This document shows positions 1 to 11,141 of a stretch of DNA of 58,000 nucleotides, in pieces. Under the pieces are notes generated by a model, which had not been told where the DNA came from, ran no database searches, and saw nothing but the letters and a program-made list of their open reading frames with translations. The translations under genes were made by a program, and so were the position numbers. Source of the stretch: Adiantum capillus-veneris. Its lineage: Eukaryota > Streptophyta > Polypodiopsida > Polypodiales > Pteridaceae. Each line of letters starts with the position of its first letter. The stretch's first letter is position 1. The DNA lies in assembly GCA_014529385.2 (NCBI GenBank), contig CM043953.1, positions 115,482,049 to 115,540,048 of the forward strand. Direction: 5' to 3'.

Positions 1-767
1 GGCTTCAACTCATCTTGTGTTGAACAACATCTATACCACGCACATCGGTGTAGTCTTTAGCAAAAAGCCTCGGAAATTTCCTTAGCACACATTTGAACTC
101 CTCTCTTTCATCCTTTGTAAGTGTTGTAGACAACATACCTTCTAACATTCCTTCATCTTCCACCTTTGGTTCTCTTGGAACCTACCTCTTCCAAACCTCG
201 ACAAGAGGTCTCTTGGTTGCTTGGCTTAAACCTTACCCCCATGACTTTGATGGAAGACTCCTCTTCAGTAATGCTGCTGCTACTTTCTTCTTCTGAAGTG
301 CTATCGTCCAACCTCTCCGTCTCTCACTTTCGAGATGATTCTTCATGGAGCTCCTCTTGGCGTTGCTCCTTCATGTCAAAGACAACATTCTTATGATTGT
401 CATTCCTGCAAATTAATTTCCCACTCTCCCAATCCTGCAAAGCTCGCATTTTCATTAGCCATGGTCTTCCTAGGATAAATGATAACCACTTCCCTTGGTA
501 CATAACATAAAATCCACTGCCTTCTTAATGCCAAAGGCCTCCACAAAAACATTTTTACAAATGCCTACGCCTAGCCTTGCTATTGTTTGCCATTTTCACT
601 TTGATTTCAGGTGTCTCATGGATGTGCATGCCTAGTCTTTGCATGAGCCCTTCTGTCATGATGCAACTTTGTGCACCCCCATCCACTAGACCTTTCCTAA
701 CCAATCTTCCTTTTATGTAACAATCTAGCACAGGTGTAATATCCTCGTTCATTTCAGCATGTGCCAA
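1..767 (-). pseudogene. Element A1: decayed aspartic protease and start of pol, cut by window edge
   Basis: Minus-strand gypsy polyprotein remnant running off the left edge of the window. The retropepsin N-half is readable at 555-767, with an LVDGGAQSC box where LxDTGA is usual. After a frameshift the C-half appears near 420-480 as a GRPWLMKMRALQDW stretch, which matches the conserved ILGRPW end of retropepsins. An acidic Ser/Glu linker follows (about 240-340), and the stretch near 1-60 resembles the pre-RT segment (KDYTDVRGID). The acidic linker has a clear counterpart in element A2 near 17000-17070. Only decay is visible (frame changes, stops). RT and the rest lie outside the window. Confidence 0.7.
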
Positions 768-1276
768 TTTTTACAACAAAAACTCTCTTTTACTTTTCTC
801 CTAGTGCTAACTGCCTTTGTTAAATCCCTCCTAACTTGTGGGCATAATGCAAGAAACTGAGGCCATGAGATATCAGGACCCTTACCTCGCATGTCTTCCA
901 ACAGGTTGTATGGAGCCATACCATGTCCAAGAGGGAAGTCTTGGAGATTGATACGACGTCGAGTCCTCTTAGCTTCCTTGGTCTCCTTTGCCTTCTTGCC
1001 TTGTCCATGGTCACTCTATGATGACACCCTCTTTCTCTTTACCTTTTCCTCGGCCACGCTTAATGCCATTTGCTTCCATGTCAACCTCATTTGAGTTTGT
1101 CACCTCTACCACATGCACATTTGGATCTGGCAAAGGTGGAACTCCTTCCTACCCCTTGTGGAGGTGGTCTTGGTCCATTTGGCCTTTGTAGAAGCTTTCG
1201 TTGTTGACCAGCTCCTTCTCCTTCATTCATCACTGGGTAATCAAGTTAGGTCTCCCTGGCTCTCCACGGGGCCAAG

Positions 1277-2040
1277 ACAATTATACATCCCATGTCCAGA
1301 CTCTCCGCAATTCCAACATTGCAAGACTCTCCTAGTTCGTGCTCTCTCTCTTCTGACTTCTTTGCTTCCCTTTGGACCTACAACTTGTGCAAGGTGAATT
1401 GACAGCTGGCTTAAAGATTCATTTAACTCTCAATCACTTCAGCCGTTACCTCAGAAGCTCCCTAGATGTTGATGCTTGTGACTTACCTTGGGTCTAAGAC
1501 CTTCTATTGGAACCTCTCCCCTTAAGCACTTAAGTTTCCTATACTTCTCAGCAGCCCTAGTTTCAGCTGCATCAAAAGTAGTAGGTGCACCCGCCTCAAC
1601 TTTTACCTTAAGGTCAGGAAAGAGTCCCGCTATGACCCTCTCCTTCTTAAAAATTCTGCACCATCACCAGGTTAGCAACATTTCGTATCCATAGAGCCCA
1701 AAGACGTAGAAACTCTTGCTTGTACAAGTAGTAGTCATCTAAGTCTTTTTGCTTATGAGAAACAATGTCTTGCCATAGTTTTAGTGTTTTTGGGATCAAA
1801 GAAGTATCTCTTAAAACGATTCAAAACTTCTGTGTAATTCCCCTTAACTTCCTCAGGCAAAGAGTCAAACAAGTACTAGCATCTTTCCTAAGGACCACCT
1901 CAAACTTTCTACACTTCTTGATCGGTTACTATCCTCTTGATACGGCAAGACATCTTGAATTTGCTAAAAATAATTCTGCATCTTCTCCAGGCTCTCCAAA
2001 GAAAAGAGGATATCCAACATTTGGCGTTGGCTCTCCATAA
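1277..2040 (-). pseudogene. Element A1: decayed gag with zinc knuckle
   Basis: Minus-strand gag remnant. A canonical CCHC zinc knuckle (C-WN-C-GESG-H-GMYN-C) is encoded at 1277-1318 and is close to the knuckle of element A2. Upstream, a YLYKQEFLRLWALW-type segment near 1680-1740 matches the capsid motif seen in A2 (EGFLKLWGQW). The frame changes several times and stops are common, so no intact protein remains. The start is probably near 2040, just after the leader region. Between the knuckle and the protease (about 770-1270) I can only see decayed gag C-terminus. Confidence 0.65.
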
Positions 2041-2525
2041 TTATTTAGAGTGACGCGTTTTTTTTTTTCTTTCTTAAAAATTTTACACAATAATATTTTC
2101 TAAATTGCAATCTATTCTACAACAAAATAAAAATATTCACATCAAATGACCTATATAATCAATAAGAGTAGAAGACAGGGTTGGTGATGCGAGAATTTCT
2201 CTTACTTTTGGGCACCAAACATAAATACCATACGTTTGTTGAAAATGGATTTTCTACTAATTGCAATGTTTACTCTAATGTGTGGAGTGAAATGAAAGGA
2301 AAAACCTGTATTTCGGCCATTATCCATGGTCTATGCATGACCTAAGACAGGGTTTGGTGATGCAAGAATTTCTCTTGCTTTTTGGGCACCAAACATGAAT
2401 ACCATACGTTGTTGAAAATGGATTTTTCTACTAATTGCAATGTTTACTCTAATGTGTGGAGTGAAATGAAAGGGAAAAACCTGTATTCCTGGGCCATTAT
2501 CCATGGTCTATGCATGACCTAATTC
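2041..2525. repeat. A1 leader insertion with two tandem copies of a ~170-bp unit
   Basis: This AT-rich stretch lies between the leader ORF and gag of A1. In A2 the same two parts are nearly adjacent (about 20 bp apart), so this segment is extra. It contains two direct copies of a unit, about 2174-2343 and 2345-2522, that share long identical stretches such as ctaattgcaatgtttactct and differ by small indels. The first 130 bp are poly-T and AT-rich with no recognisable content. Confidence 0.75.
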
Positions 2526-2738
2526 TTAAAAAAAAACAAAAATATAGACGTCCAAACTAAGGTCGTACCTAATAGGAGGCAAAATAAAAGGATTTACTGA
2601 TGCGTTTATCTCTACCAACCTAAGAGCACCTAAAATTCTACGAATTACTCGTTGAAATTGCAACTTAGTACTAACAATTATGTGTACCTTTTGCCTTGCA
2701 ATGGGAATGAAGGTATCATACAAATTCTCGTGATTCAT
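2526..2738 (-). CDS. A1 leader ORF, 70 codons, unknown function
   Basis: A short ORF starting at an ATG at 2738, between the primer-binding site and gag. I do not recognise a domain. It lines up over its whole length with the ORF at 18571-18783 in element A2: same start context (Met-Asn-His), same stop position, and mostly conservative changes (I/V, L/I, Y/F) in segments such as NPFILP and RYDL. It also shares the spacing of aromatic and basic residues with a second A2 ORF at 18793-19002. Conservation at the protein level suggests a real product, or at least a former one. Tat/Ogre-type elements are known to carry an extra ORF before gag, and this may correspond to it. Confidence 0.5.
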   Translation of the reverse strand: MNHENLYDTFIPIARQKVHIIVSTKLQFQRVIRRILGALRLVEINASVNPFILPPIRYDLSLDVYIFVFF

Positions 2739-2793
2739 GCAAGCTACTTGATTATGCTAAAGGTTGAGACTTCACAGAACATACACAAGCCTG

Positions 2794-2811
2794 TCCTCCA
2801 TGGGGGCACCA
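2794..2811 (-). promoter_or_regulatory. A1 primer-binding site
   Basis: Reading the minus strand just after the LTR end, the sequence is TGGTGCCCCCATGGAGGA. It begins with TGG as expected for the complement of a tRNA 3' CCA end, and lies 3 bp from the LTR. The equivalent site in A2 is TGGCGCCCCCACGGAGGA, so A1 appears to have lost two CpGs to TpG/CpA. The matching tRNA was not identified. Confidence 0.7.
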
Positions 2812-2814
2812 ATT

Positions 2815-3073
2815 TGAGGCGGTCTGGGGCGGGCAACAAGAAGAGCAACCTCTAGACACCCTTCAAGGTTACCGTGCTGCTCAATGGGGCTGGGGCACAA
2901 CACAACACAAACCAAAACAACAAACCCACAGCCAAATCCCAACTACACAAGGGGCACCACCTAGTTTAAGAGCAAACTAGGATACAAAAGAGGAGAATCG
3001 TTAGAGCAACCCACAAACAAGCAAGGAATTTACACTAACCCTAACACCAATGGAACACTCTCACACACTAAAA

Positions 3074-3125
<52 letters not shown>

Positions 3126-5483
3126 TGCTCGGGCTGCTTTGAAACGTATTGGCAATGATCAAGCAAACACAACTATATATTTAAGAAAGAGAGAGAAAGG
3201 GGGAGGGGGTGCTTGTTGCATTAATACCTTCTTACAAATCTGTCATGACAAATCAAAGTGAGATTAGTATTTGTTCAACAAGGCACATCACATGAAAAGC
3301 CACCCCAATCAATGTCTTAAGGCCAGGGGAGTCCTCTCCACCCTGTCGCCCTCTTACAGTACATGGGATTTATGGCTAGATTGATGACAACACCAGAGAC
3401 AAGCTATCAAGAACTTAACAAAAAACACAAAGACACTTACGCATCATTGTTGTCCATTACTTTACGTTGGAAGGGAGACAAAGTATCCAAGCTTAGTACA
3501 AATCCACCCTCCTTGATTCAGCGAATGTTGGGATTACACTAGTAGGAGAAATGATAGATTTCCTACTCTCAATTGAATGATCACTCTCTCTCTTACAATG
3601 GCATAGAGTTCCCTTGCTAATCCCCTATTACAATACATGCACATGCATAAGACAATGAGTTTCCACTCAAGAGCTCCTTCTAGAGAGGTTGAGCTTGGCT
3701 TCTCAAGCTATAGCATAGTGCTCTTGCTTAAGGCTCCCCCCTTTTGTGCTAGCCACACCCTCCTTTTATAGCAATTTTGAAGGCTAGGGTTACTCCTCTA
3801 ACCATGGTTGGGTTAGATTTTCAGCCATTTATCTAATTTCTTTTGCTTGGAATTATCAAGAAGTTGGTGGGGAAAGAGAGAGGAGAGAAATGGAGGTGAT
3901 AGGACTTTTCATAGTGGGTTAGTGTTAGTAGAGCTAGTGTTAATTTACAAATGGAATTGGATATTTACAATGGGAGTATCCATGTAGGATAAAAATAAGG
4001 AAGAAAAACTCTTAAGAGGTAAGAAAAGGTGGATTTCTTACAAGGTTGATGCTCCAAGTGTCTTGAGTAGGGCCAATTTTGACGCTTGTTGATGGTCCAC
4101 TAGCTTTGACGGTACATTTTTTCTCCACTCTTGACCTTCCTTGAGAGACAAGGTAATTGAAGCTGAGTAATCAACCACCATGATGCTGTCTTTTAAGAGA
4201 AGAGGCTGAATTTTGTGGTTTTTTTTATAGATATGTCTAAATTGGAGGAGGAAAAATGAGACTAGGTGGTCAATTTTGGAATGGAATTGTGTGTGGGAGG
4301 TATGAGTTCACCATGGTTTCTCTTATTCTTCAAGGTTGAGGAGAAGGTGAGTAGGGTGCAGAGAGGAGTGGTGAGAGAGGTGGGGATGATGAGTGGAGAA
4401 GTGTGTGTGAAAGAGGAAAATGATAAAGTGGAAGAGAGAGTGTGGCTGCATAGCATGGGAAAACTGGGGTCCACTAATAAAATCATAGCTCACAACTCGT
4501 AGCTCAAAAAAATATGAAAAAATTTGAAGCAAAAGTTCAGCCCACGAGCTACAACTTTTGTTTGTATCACCTTTTCAAATTCGGAGAGCAAGTAAACTTT
4601 AAAAATTCAGCAAAATCGACTATGTTTTTCCACTGCACAAAGTCCTTGTGGGGTCCTTCTTTGGATGATTCTTTTGAATACCTCCAAGAGTGAGCCCTCC
4701 ATAGTGCATGTATGCATGCCACCTACCCTTGACCTTATTTGGTAGGTCTATAATTGAAGATATTGTTGAGATTATGATATAAGTGAATAGTACAACTAAG
4801 AAAATCAAATATTGAGGGGTCTAAAAAATATGTACATGTCAAATATAAATAATATAAGTGGAAAAAATATAAAGGGGTCAAAAGAAATCTCTCTCATTAT
4901 GAGGCTACCATAAAAAGATAAATATTTTTGGTGTTCTAATTTTTTAGAAAAAAAAACAAAATAGATGTAGGAAGGGAAAAATCACAATAGTGAAAAAATA
5001 TACACATAAATAAAACTAGTTTTTTTGGATTTTTGTTGGGGTGGAGTTACACCAAATATAAGAGAAGCTTACATGAAAATATTTCTATATGGAATAAAGA
5101 GTATGAAAAATGGTAAGAAAAAACTATGGTAATGGTGAGGCAATGTACAGAGCATAAATAGCACACACCTAGGTAGAAATATTTAAATAAATACCAAAAT
5201 AATTATGAAAAAAATCTTTTATTTAGGCCCTATATACAAAGAAATATTTACATACGCATGGGCCATAATATACTTAAATTTTTTATTTTTATTTATTTTT
5301 TTGGCTCAACTAGCCCAATGACTAGCTAATTGTGGGTTTTTTAAGAAGATATGGGAAAAGTCCCGTGACTCACGCACGCCTATGTACAGTGAAATGGTAG
5401 GGATAGCCACAGTGTTTGGGTGATTTTGGTAGGGTGAGGTAACTCACTGTGGCAATTACAAAGAGCCGAAAAAACGGCTATCA
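2815..5483 (-). mobile_element. 5' LTR of gypsy element A1 (2.67 kb)
   Basis: The boundaries come from the reverse-complement relation to the solo LTR at 27257-29718. Both share the terminal segments TGATAGCCG... and ...GGACCGCCTCA, the (CT)n tract and the region around the ACTGTACATAGGCGT-type sequence. The termini are TG...CA. The LTR holds a pure GA tract at 3077-3121 (CT on the sense strand). Shorter blocks such as gggcaccacctagt and taaaaattcagcaaaatc are shared with the LTRs of A2, so A1 and A2 are related families. The base next to the right end starts ctgg, the expected 4-bp target duplication, whose partner lies outside the window. Confidence 0.8.
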
Positions 5484-6744
5484 CTGGCAGGGATCGAGGA
5501 AGAAGAGAGAAGGAGAAGTATTGCTACAAGAAATCTTTCATTCTCCTTACATAATCACTTATAGATAGCATAGCTTAGCTTACATAGAGATAGAGAAGAT
5601 GTTAGCATGCATTGAGCTTGGTTCTTGGTTGGATTTGCATCCATAGCAAAGAGGTGTTGATGTAGGCCTTCTCCTCCATAGTTTGAGAGAGAGAAGCTTT
5701 TTGTTCTTTGTCACACACAATAATGAGGAAAAGAGGGGGCGTGGGATTTTTGTGTGAGAAGGGAAAATTCGATTTGGCCCACTTACACTAGCTGAGAGCT
5801 CATTGGATGCTTTTGAGGCTAGCCAATGGTTGGCCTTGGTATTTTGAAGCCTATAGCCTTGTGACAAGTGTCCTTCATACCCCTATTTTCCAAGCTTCAA
5901 ACCATTTAAAATGAATTAACTAATCCCTCATTGGACCCCTTGTCAATTGGCCAATATGAATTAAGCTAGCCCATGGGCTACTTAATTCTCATTGAACCCC
6001 TTGGTAGGCCATCCAATAGGAATAAAAGAAACGCAAAACCTTAATCTAAAATTAAAATTTCCTTTCCTAACAAAAGATATGGTTAATTGAATTATCTAAA
6101 TGTTCATTGGACCTTTTAGGTGGCTGGCCAATGAGAATTAAGCATGCATTGGCTAAGGTGTTGACATGTGTCCATAGGGCCCTTGGGGGTGGTAATGTCT
6201 AGTGAGAGAGAGAGACTCATCTTCTCCCTCATCCCCTATCTAAAGGGCTCGCCCCCTCTCTTGTAGGATCCCTTGTTGATTTTGGAGGCTCAAGCACCTT
6301 ACCCAAGGTGCTTTGTTAATAAGCACCTTAGCATGGGTTCTCACCCAAAAACTGGACAAGGCAGTTTTGGTGTACTAGGCCTAAAGACTTGTTACACTAA
6401 CCCTTGGAGGCTTTAATGAGGAAAAACCCTAAGGTTTTAATGCTCATTATGTGCACTTTCTTTTTTATAGGGTATCTCCATCTGGACAACACAGAAGAAA
6501 TAACTATCTCTCTTTTGGTCCCATGTTGAGATAATCCTAAAGCACTTCTTGTACCTAGCTCTTGGATAGATTATCGCACTTTTAGCCCCGTCATAGAGAT
6601 GCCATCATCTCTCATGTAGGCCTTAGTTAAGATAGTCATAAAAGCACATATCTATATTCTAGCTCTTGTTCCCCTTTTATCTCCCCATATTAAATGATCA
6701 GTTTAACATGAGAAAATCATTTGGTGGAGTTAGATAATACATTT
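5484..6744. other. Unassigned AT-rich stretch
   Basis: No supportable gene. The ORF at 5580-5867 (minus) has no recognisable motif and low-complexity composition. Repeated phrases of the type 'cattgga...ccaatgag/aat' occur between 5900 and 6140. The stretch separates the A1 LTR from the point where element D becomes readable (about 6745), so it is probably an LTR or other insertion that truncates D pol. I could not find its ends. Confidence 0.4.
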
Positions 6745-8017
6745 CATGACAGGATTCCTGAGCATAGGCTGTCAAGAAGCTCTTCAATCACTTCATTACT
6801 CCGTTCTGATAAGGGTGTAGCCACTGGCTTTACCTTCTTCACTTTTGTCTTGTATTTTGTCTCCACCTGGACTTCATTCAACGCTTCAAAACCCTGCTAA
6901 GTATCTCATAAAATTCTATTGAATGTACTTTCACAAATTCACTCCCACTTTGCAACCTGTTTTGATTTATCTTATCAAGCTTAGACATCATGTCTACATA
7001 AGAAACCTCTTCTAAGATACCTGAGATAACTTCATCCGGTTCAAGTACATTGCAACTCTGTAAATCACTTTGTATACCTTTAACATATTGCTTTTCCCAC
7101 TTAGGTAACTCATTAATTTTCTTGTATGATAATGAACCTTCAAATGTTAGTCCCAAAAACCTTGAAGAGAAAGTATCTCTGTGCGAGAACTTCTCTTCCC
7201 TTGTACAATCATACTCCCACTTTATAATGGCACTCCAAGAAATTCCCGTGGAAACTTGTCTTCTTGAAACTCTTTTTGTATCCTTGGCAGTGGATGATCT
7301 CGAAGACTATCTTTATTCCTTGCATGGTTAACACATACTGTCAAAAACTAGACAGCTCTCTTACCATCCTTGCTTAGCACCCTTGCATAAGTTGAACCAT
7401 CATCCAACACCTTAGTTTCCATGAATACAACCATAATGTATGGCTGTCCCAGTATAATTGGTTAGGGGGAATGTTCCTATATAAAAAAGTTATGTTCATC
7501 ACCCAATTGTTACCTTAACATTTGTACATGCACCATAGAGATTTCCTGGAAGCATGTTGGCAGCTCGAATCCACTAGCCATGGTCCACATCAATTGGCCA
7601 TCTTCCCTTCTGGTGTAGGCTCTTTGACATAAGGTTAATTTCTGAGCCATGGTCAACAAGCGCTACCACTGGCTCATCCATATCCCCAAGCTTCACTATA
7701 GTCTCTGTCCTTGCTCTTGCCTAGGGAGTCCTCGTAAAGTGGCTACTGGGTATGGCTTTATCATCCTCTTCATTAAAATGAACATGCTTTACCTCTGATA
7801 TGATTGGTTTCTGGATTGCTACAAGCTTTGTCTCCCGATCTTTTATCTTTGACATATCTGGCTCTTGAATTGCAGCCAGCTTTGCTTCTTGGTCTTCAAA
7901 GACATCTTCAACAGCATCCAAAAGAGACTCAATATAACAAATCAACTGACTCTTGACTCCTTCAGGTTCTTGGTCACTTGGTATTTACCGTTTCATCTTG
8001 ATAATGTCGATGATTTT
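6745..8017 (-). pseudogene. Element D: gag end and retropepsin (left part, broken)
   Basis: This is the minus-strand continuation of the element whose gag lies at 21983-23949; the copia element sits between. At 7643-7654 the protease box reads D-H-G-S within VALVDHGSEINLMS, followed by KGRWPID and, near 7430-7460, ILGQPYI, which is the usual C-terminal retropepsin motif. The segment 6745-7160 encodes the pre-RT linker (KVKPVATP, EVIEELLDSL). The DHG in place of DTG/DSG is, as I recall, a trait of this family rather than a local mutation. Several stops interrupt the frame. RT is missing: homology ends near 6745. Confidence 0.6.
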
Positions 8018-8244
8018 TGTTGGAATTAGGGTTGCAGAGAAACACACACAGCTTGGAGAAGACGAAGGAAGCTCAAGGCACACAATAGAGAGTGTTTTAC
8101 TTAGTGTGCAATGGAAAGATAGATAGCCCTAGAGTGATGGGCGTATATACAATGCACGGGGGAAAAAACCTCATAAAGAGGGAAAAAATGCCCCGGCGGT
8201 CCTAGTGTTTTCACACACATCACTACCACATGTATATGGTAACA
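8018..8244 (-). mobile_element. 3' LTR of the copia element (227 bp)
   Basis: It is near-identical to 21756-21982, with about three substitutions by eye, and both are exactly 227 bp. Ends are TGTTGG...GGTAACA. The flanks are atttt on the left and atttc beyond the other LTR, so the target duplication is 4 of 5 bases. Confidence 0.95.
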
Positions 8245-8245
8245 A

Positions 8246-8256
8246 ATCCCCCTTGG
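8246..8256 (-). promoter_or_regulatory. Copia polypurine tract
   Basis: On the minus strand the purine run CCAAGGGGGAT lies directly upstream of the 3' LTR start (TGTTACC). This is the position required for plus-strand priming. Confidence 0.7.
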
Positions 8257-8319
8257 AGTGATGCGGTGAACGAGAGCTGGCACATGAGTAAAGGGAAGTG
8301 CCATACCTTGAGGACAGGA

Positions 8320-8922
8320 TCAGTCCACAAAGGGGAGTAAGCCCAAAGCTTTGCGGAAAGCTTCAAGATTCTCACGAGACAATGCCTTTGTGAAAAGATC
8401 TGCAAGGTTTTCCTGTGTTGGCACATAAGCCAAGCTGATCTCTCCAGCTGAGAGCCTCTCCCTGACATAGTGGTAATGCACCTCAATGTACTTTGTGCGA
8501 GCATGAAAAACTGGGTTCCTTGCAACTTCCAATGCGCTCTGACTGTCAGTGTAGATAGTGTTGGCAGTGTCCTGTCCAACACCCAAATCAGCCATAAGGC
8601 GTCTGAGCCATACACACTCAACCGTAGCTGTGAAGACTGCCCTATACTCAGCCTCACAACTCAAAGTGGCCACAATAGGTTGCTTCTTGCTCAACCATGA
8701 TATACATGAACTTCCAAGCATGAAACAAAAACCACTTGTGGACACTCGCGTGTCAAAACAACCAGCCCAATCTGAGTCCGAAAAAGCATGTAAGTCTGGT
8801 GGCAATGATCCCCCCTTGGGATAAAACAAGACAAGATGTAAAGTGCCACTAACGTAGCGGAAAATCCTCTTGACAGCCTGCCAATGCTTAGACCCTGGGC
8901 TATGCATAAATCTGATGACCTG
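8320..8922 (-). pseudogene. Copia RNase H domain
   Basis: C-terminal end of the copia polyprotein. It encodes the typical Ty1/copia RNase H landmarks: SDWAGC, SGFCFMLG, SWLSKKQ, LSCEAEYRA, the IYTDSQSA box and a HTKYIEVHYHYVRE segment, ending in LADLFTKAL. The frame is open to the stop at 8320. It is separated from RT by one in-frame TGA at 8923-8925, where related elements read Ser (QFAVSQ). The following MHSPGSKHW is the usual copia sequence, so the frame is otherwise kept. Confidence 0.9.
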
Positions 8923-8925
8923 TCA

Positions 8926-9850
8926 GACTGCAAATTGAATATCTGGCCTCGTGTTGCATACATAAATGAGGCAGCCAACAACAGTTTGGTAAAGAGTGAC
9001 ATCAGCAGGATCACCAACATCATGTAGACTCAACTTTAAACCTGTTTCCATGGGAGTGGCAATAGGTTTGCAATCCTTAAGTCCAAACTTACATAGCAAT
9101 GTCTCTATGTAACTTTTCTGACACAAGGCAATACCACCATCACACTACTTAAACTGTATACCCAAATAATGATGCAACAGCCCCAAATCTTTCATCTTGA
9201 AAGTAGAATTCAAATCAGCCTTAAATTCAGCAATATGTCTCTCATTTGGTCCAGTGATCAGCAAATCATCAACATAAAGAACCACAATGAGAAGTACATC
9301 ACCCTCACGCTTTACATACAATGTGCTTTCTGTTGGACTATTACGAAAGCCTTGTTTGACCAAATGAGTGTCAACTTTCTCATACCAAGCACGAGGAGAT
9401 TGCTTCAACCCATACAAAGCCTTGTTACATTTGCACACTTTGTCCTCTTGTACTTTTATGACAAAACCGCGAGGCTGCGTTACATAAACTTCCTCAAATA
9501 TGTCACCATTCAAGAAAGCAGTAACAATGTCTGATTGATGTACATCCCAACCAAAATGAGCTGCCAATGCACATAGAAAATACACAGTATTCATACGACA
9601 AGTGGGAGCAAAAGTCTTTTCATAATCTATGCTTTTTTGCTGTGCATAACCCTTTGCAACAAGTCGAGCCTTATGGCGATCGATCTCACCATCCGGCTTG
9701 CGTTTCAACTTGTAAACCCACTTTGTACCAATGGCCTTTTTGCCAGGAGGCAAATCACATAAAGTCCATGTGTCATTTTCGATAAGTGCATCATATTCTG
9801 ATTGCATGGCAGCCATCCAATTTTTTGAATTCTGTGCTTCATCAAAAGAC
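8926..9850 (-). pseudogene. Copia reverse transcriptase
   Basis: Minus-strand RT of Ty1/copia type. Motifs in order: NDTWTLCDLPPGKKAIGTKWVYKLK, RLVAKGYAQ, DYEKTFAPT, HQSDIVTAFLNG, ALYGLKQSPRAWY, and the catalytic YVDDLLITG with YVDD at 9265-9276. An in-frame TAG at 9145-9147 interrupts it, where a Gln codon (CAG) is expected. The frame continues to ATPMETG and the RNase H. It would have copied the element RNA into DNA in cytoplasmic particles; this copy cannot make a full protein. Confidence 0.92.
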
Positions 9851-10099
9851 AGAGGCTCCTCAACATCATGTAAACTAGACACAGCCAAAGCATAACAATG
9901 TGATGCATAAGATGCATGGCGAGAGCCTGAACGAGTACGACTAGACAAAGGTGCATCCAATTTACTGTCACGCAAAGTGTGCATCAGCCATTTTGGCATA
10001 CCTCTAGCCTGCTTATTTTCAGCCCTTTCCTCATCAAGTACATCATGTACATCTACATCAGTAATATGCTGATCTAAAACATTTTCAGAAACCCCCATA

Positions 10100-11138
10100 G
10101 GCTGTACATTTGCCTCATTGGAACTTACATTCGTATTTCCACCACTGAAAAGAGGCAACAAAGTGTCATAAATGTCCTGTGAGCTTACATTACTGTCTCT
10201 AGTACATGACAGCAAGGGCTGAACAGAATCTTCCACAAACACTACATCCCGTGAAACCAGAATACGTTTTGTTTGCGGATGATACAACCTGTAACCTTTG
10301 CTTTCAGCACTATAACCAACAAAAACACATTTTATAGCCTTATCATCCAATTTTCTGCGTTGCAATTGTGGCACCAAAGCATATGCCAAACAGCCAAAAA
10401 CACACATGTGCTCAATAGAAGGTTTTCTATCATGCCATGCTTCATATGGAGTAATAGACTGCAAAGCTTTCGTAGGACACCTGTTAAGTACATAAGTGGC
10501 ACACATAATGGCCTCAAGCCAAAAAGAATGCAGCAAAGCTTGACTTTTGACCATACATCATGCCATTTCCGTCAGTGACCCGTTTTTCCTCTCAGCAACA
10601 CCATTTTGCTGAGGTGTATAAGGCACTGTCCATTGGTGTTTTATCCCACGACTAGCCAGAAATGCATTAAATTCATGAGACATATACTCCCCCCCTCGAT
10701 CGGAACGGAGGGTGCCCATAGTACATTTCGAGACATTTTCAGCCATAGCCAGAAATTGTTTGAAGCACATAAAAACTTCGGACTTCGCTTTAAGCGGAAA
10801 TACCCATGCATGCCTGGAGTAATAATCTATGAAAGTCACAAAGACAGGTAATTGCCCAAGGACGGAGTTTGCATGGGCCCACAAACATCACTATGTACAA
10901 GCTGCAACCTGCATGTGGCCCGAACTGAACCATCCTTTGGAAATTTAGAACGCTGCATCTTACCCAAAATACAGCCTTCACAAACATGTTTGATAGGTGC
11001 TTCAAGAGGCGGCAAAGAAGCAACCATATCAGATTTCTGCAAACGCAGCAAACTGGCAAAATTCAGATGACCAAAACGTGCATGCCAAAGTTTTGCATCT
11101 GAAGTAGCCCTTGAATCTGCAACAGCATTTGCAAAATT
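10100..11138 (-). pseudogene. Copia integrase
   Basis: Order on the minus strand: GAG-pre-integrase segment (LWHARFGHLN, about 11075-11110), the zinc-binding CEGCILGK, the core with HSDVCGPM, FIDYYSRHAWVF, DRGGEY, and TPQQNGVAERKN, then the C-terminal part with AWHDRKPSIEHMCVFGC. The catalytic D, D and E positions are present. Damage: a frameshift near 10840-10860 and an in-frame TGA at 10558-10560 where Arg (CGA) is expected. A TAA at 11139-11141 separates it from the protease part. The PR-INT-RT-RNH order is diagnostic for copia. Confidence 0.9.
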
Positions 11139-11141
11139 TTA

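Noticed and set aside
2794-2811. tRNA gene near the LTRs
   Set aside because: The match is only the complement of a tRNA 3' end, i.e. a primer-binding site. No cloverleaf found here or at the other primer sites.
5580-5867. Possible host gene exon in the unassigned stretch
   Set aside because: No motif, no splice-site pattern and no conserved composition that would support a gene.
9169-9534. Plus-strand ORFs across the copia and A2 pol regions
   Set aside because: They are shadows of the minus-strand pol frames.
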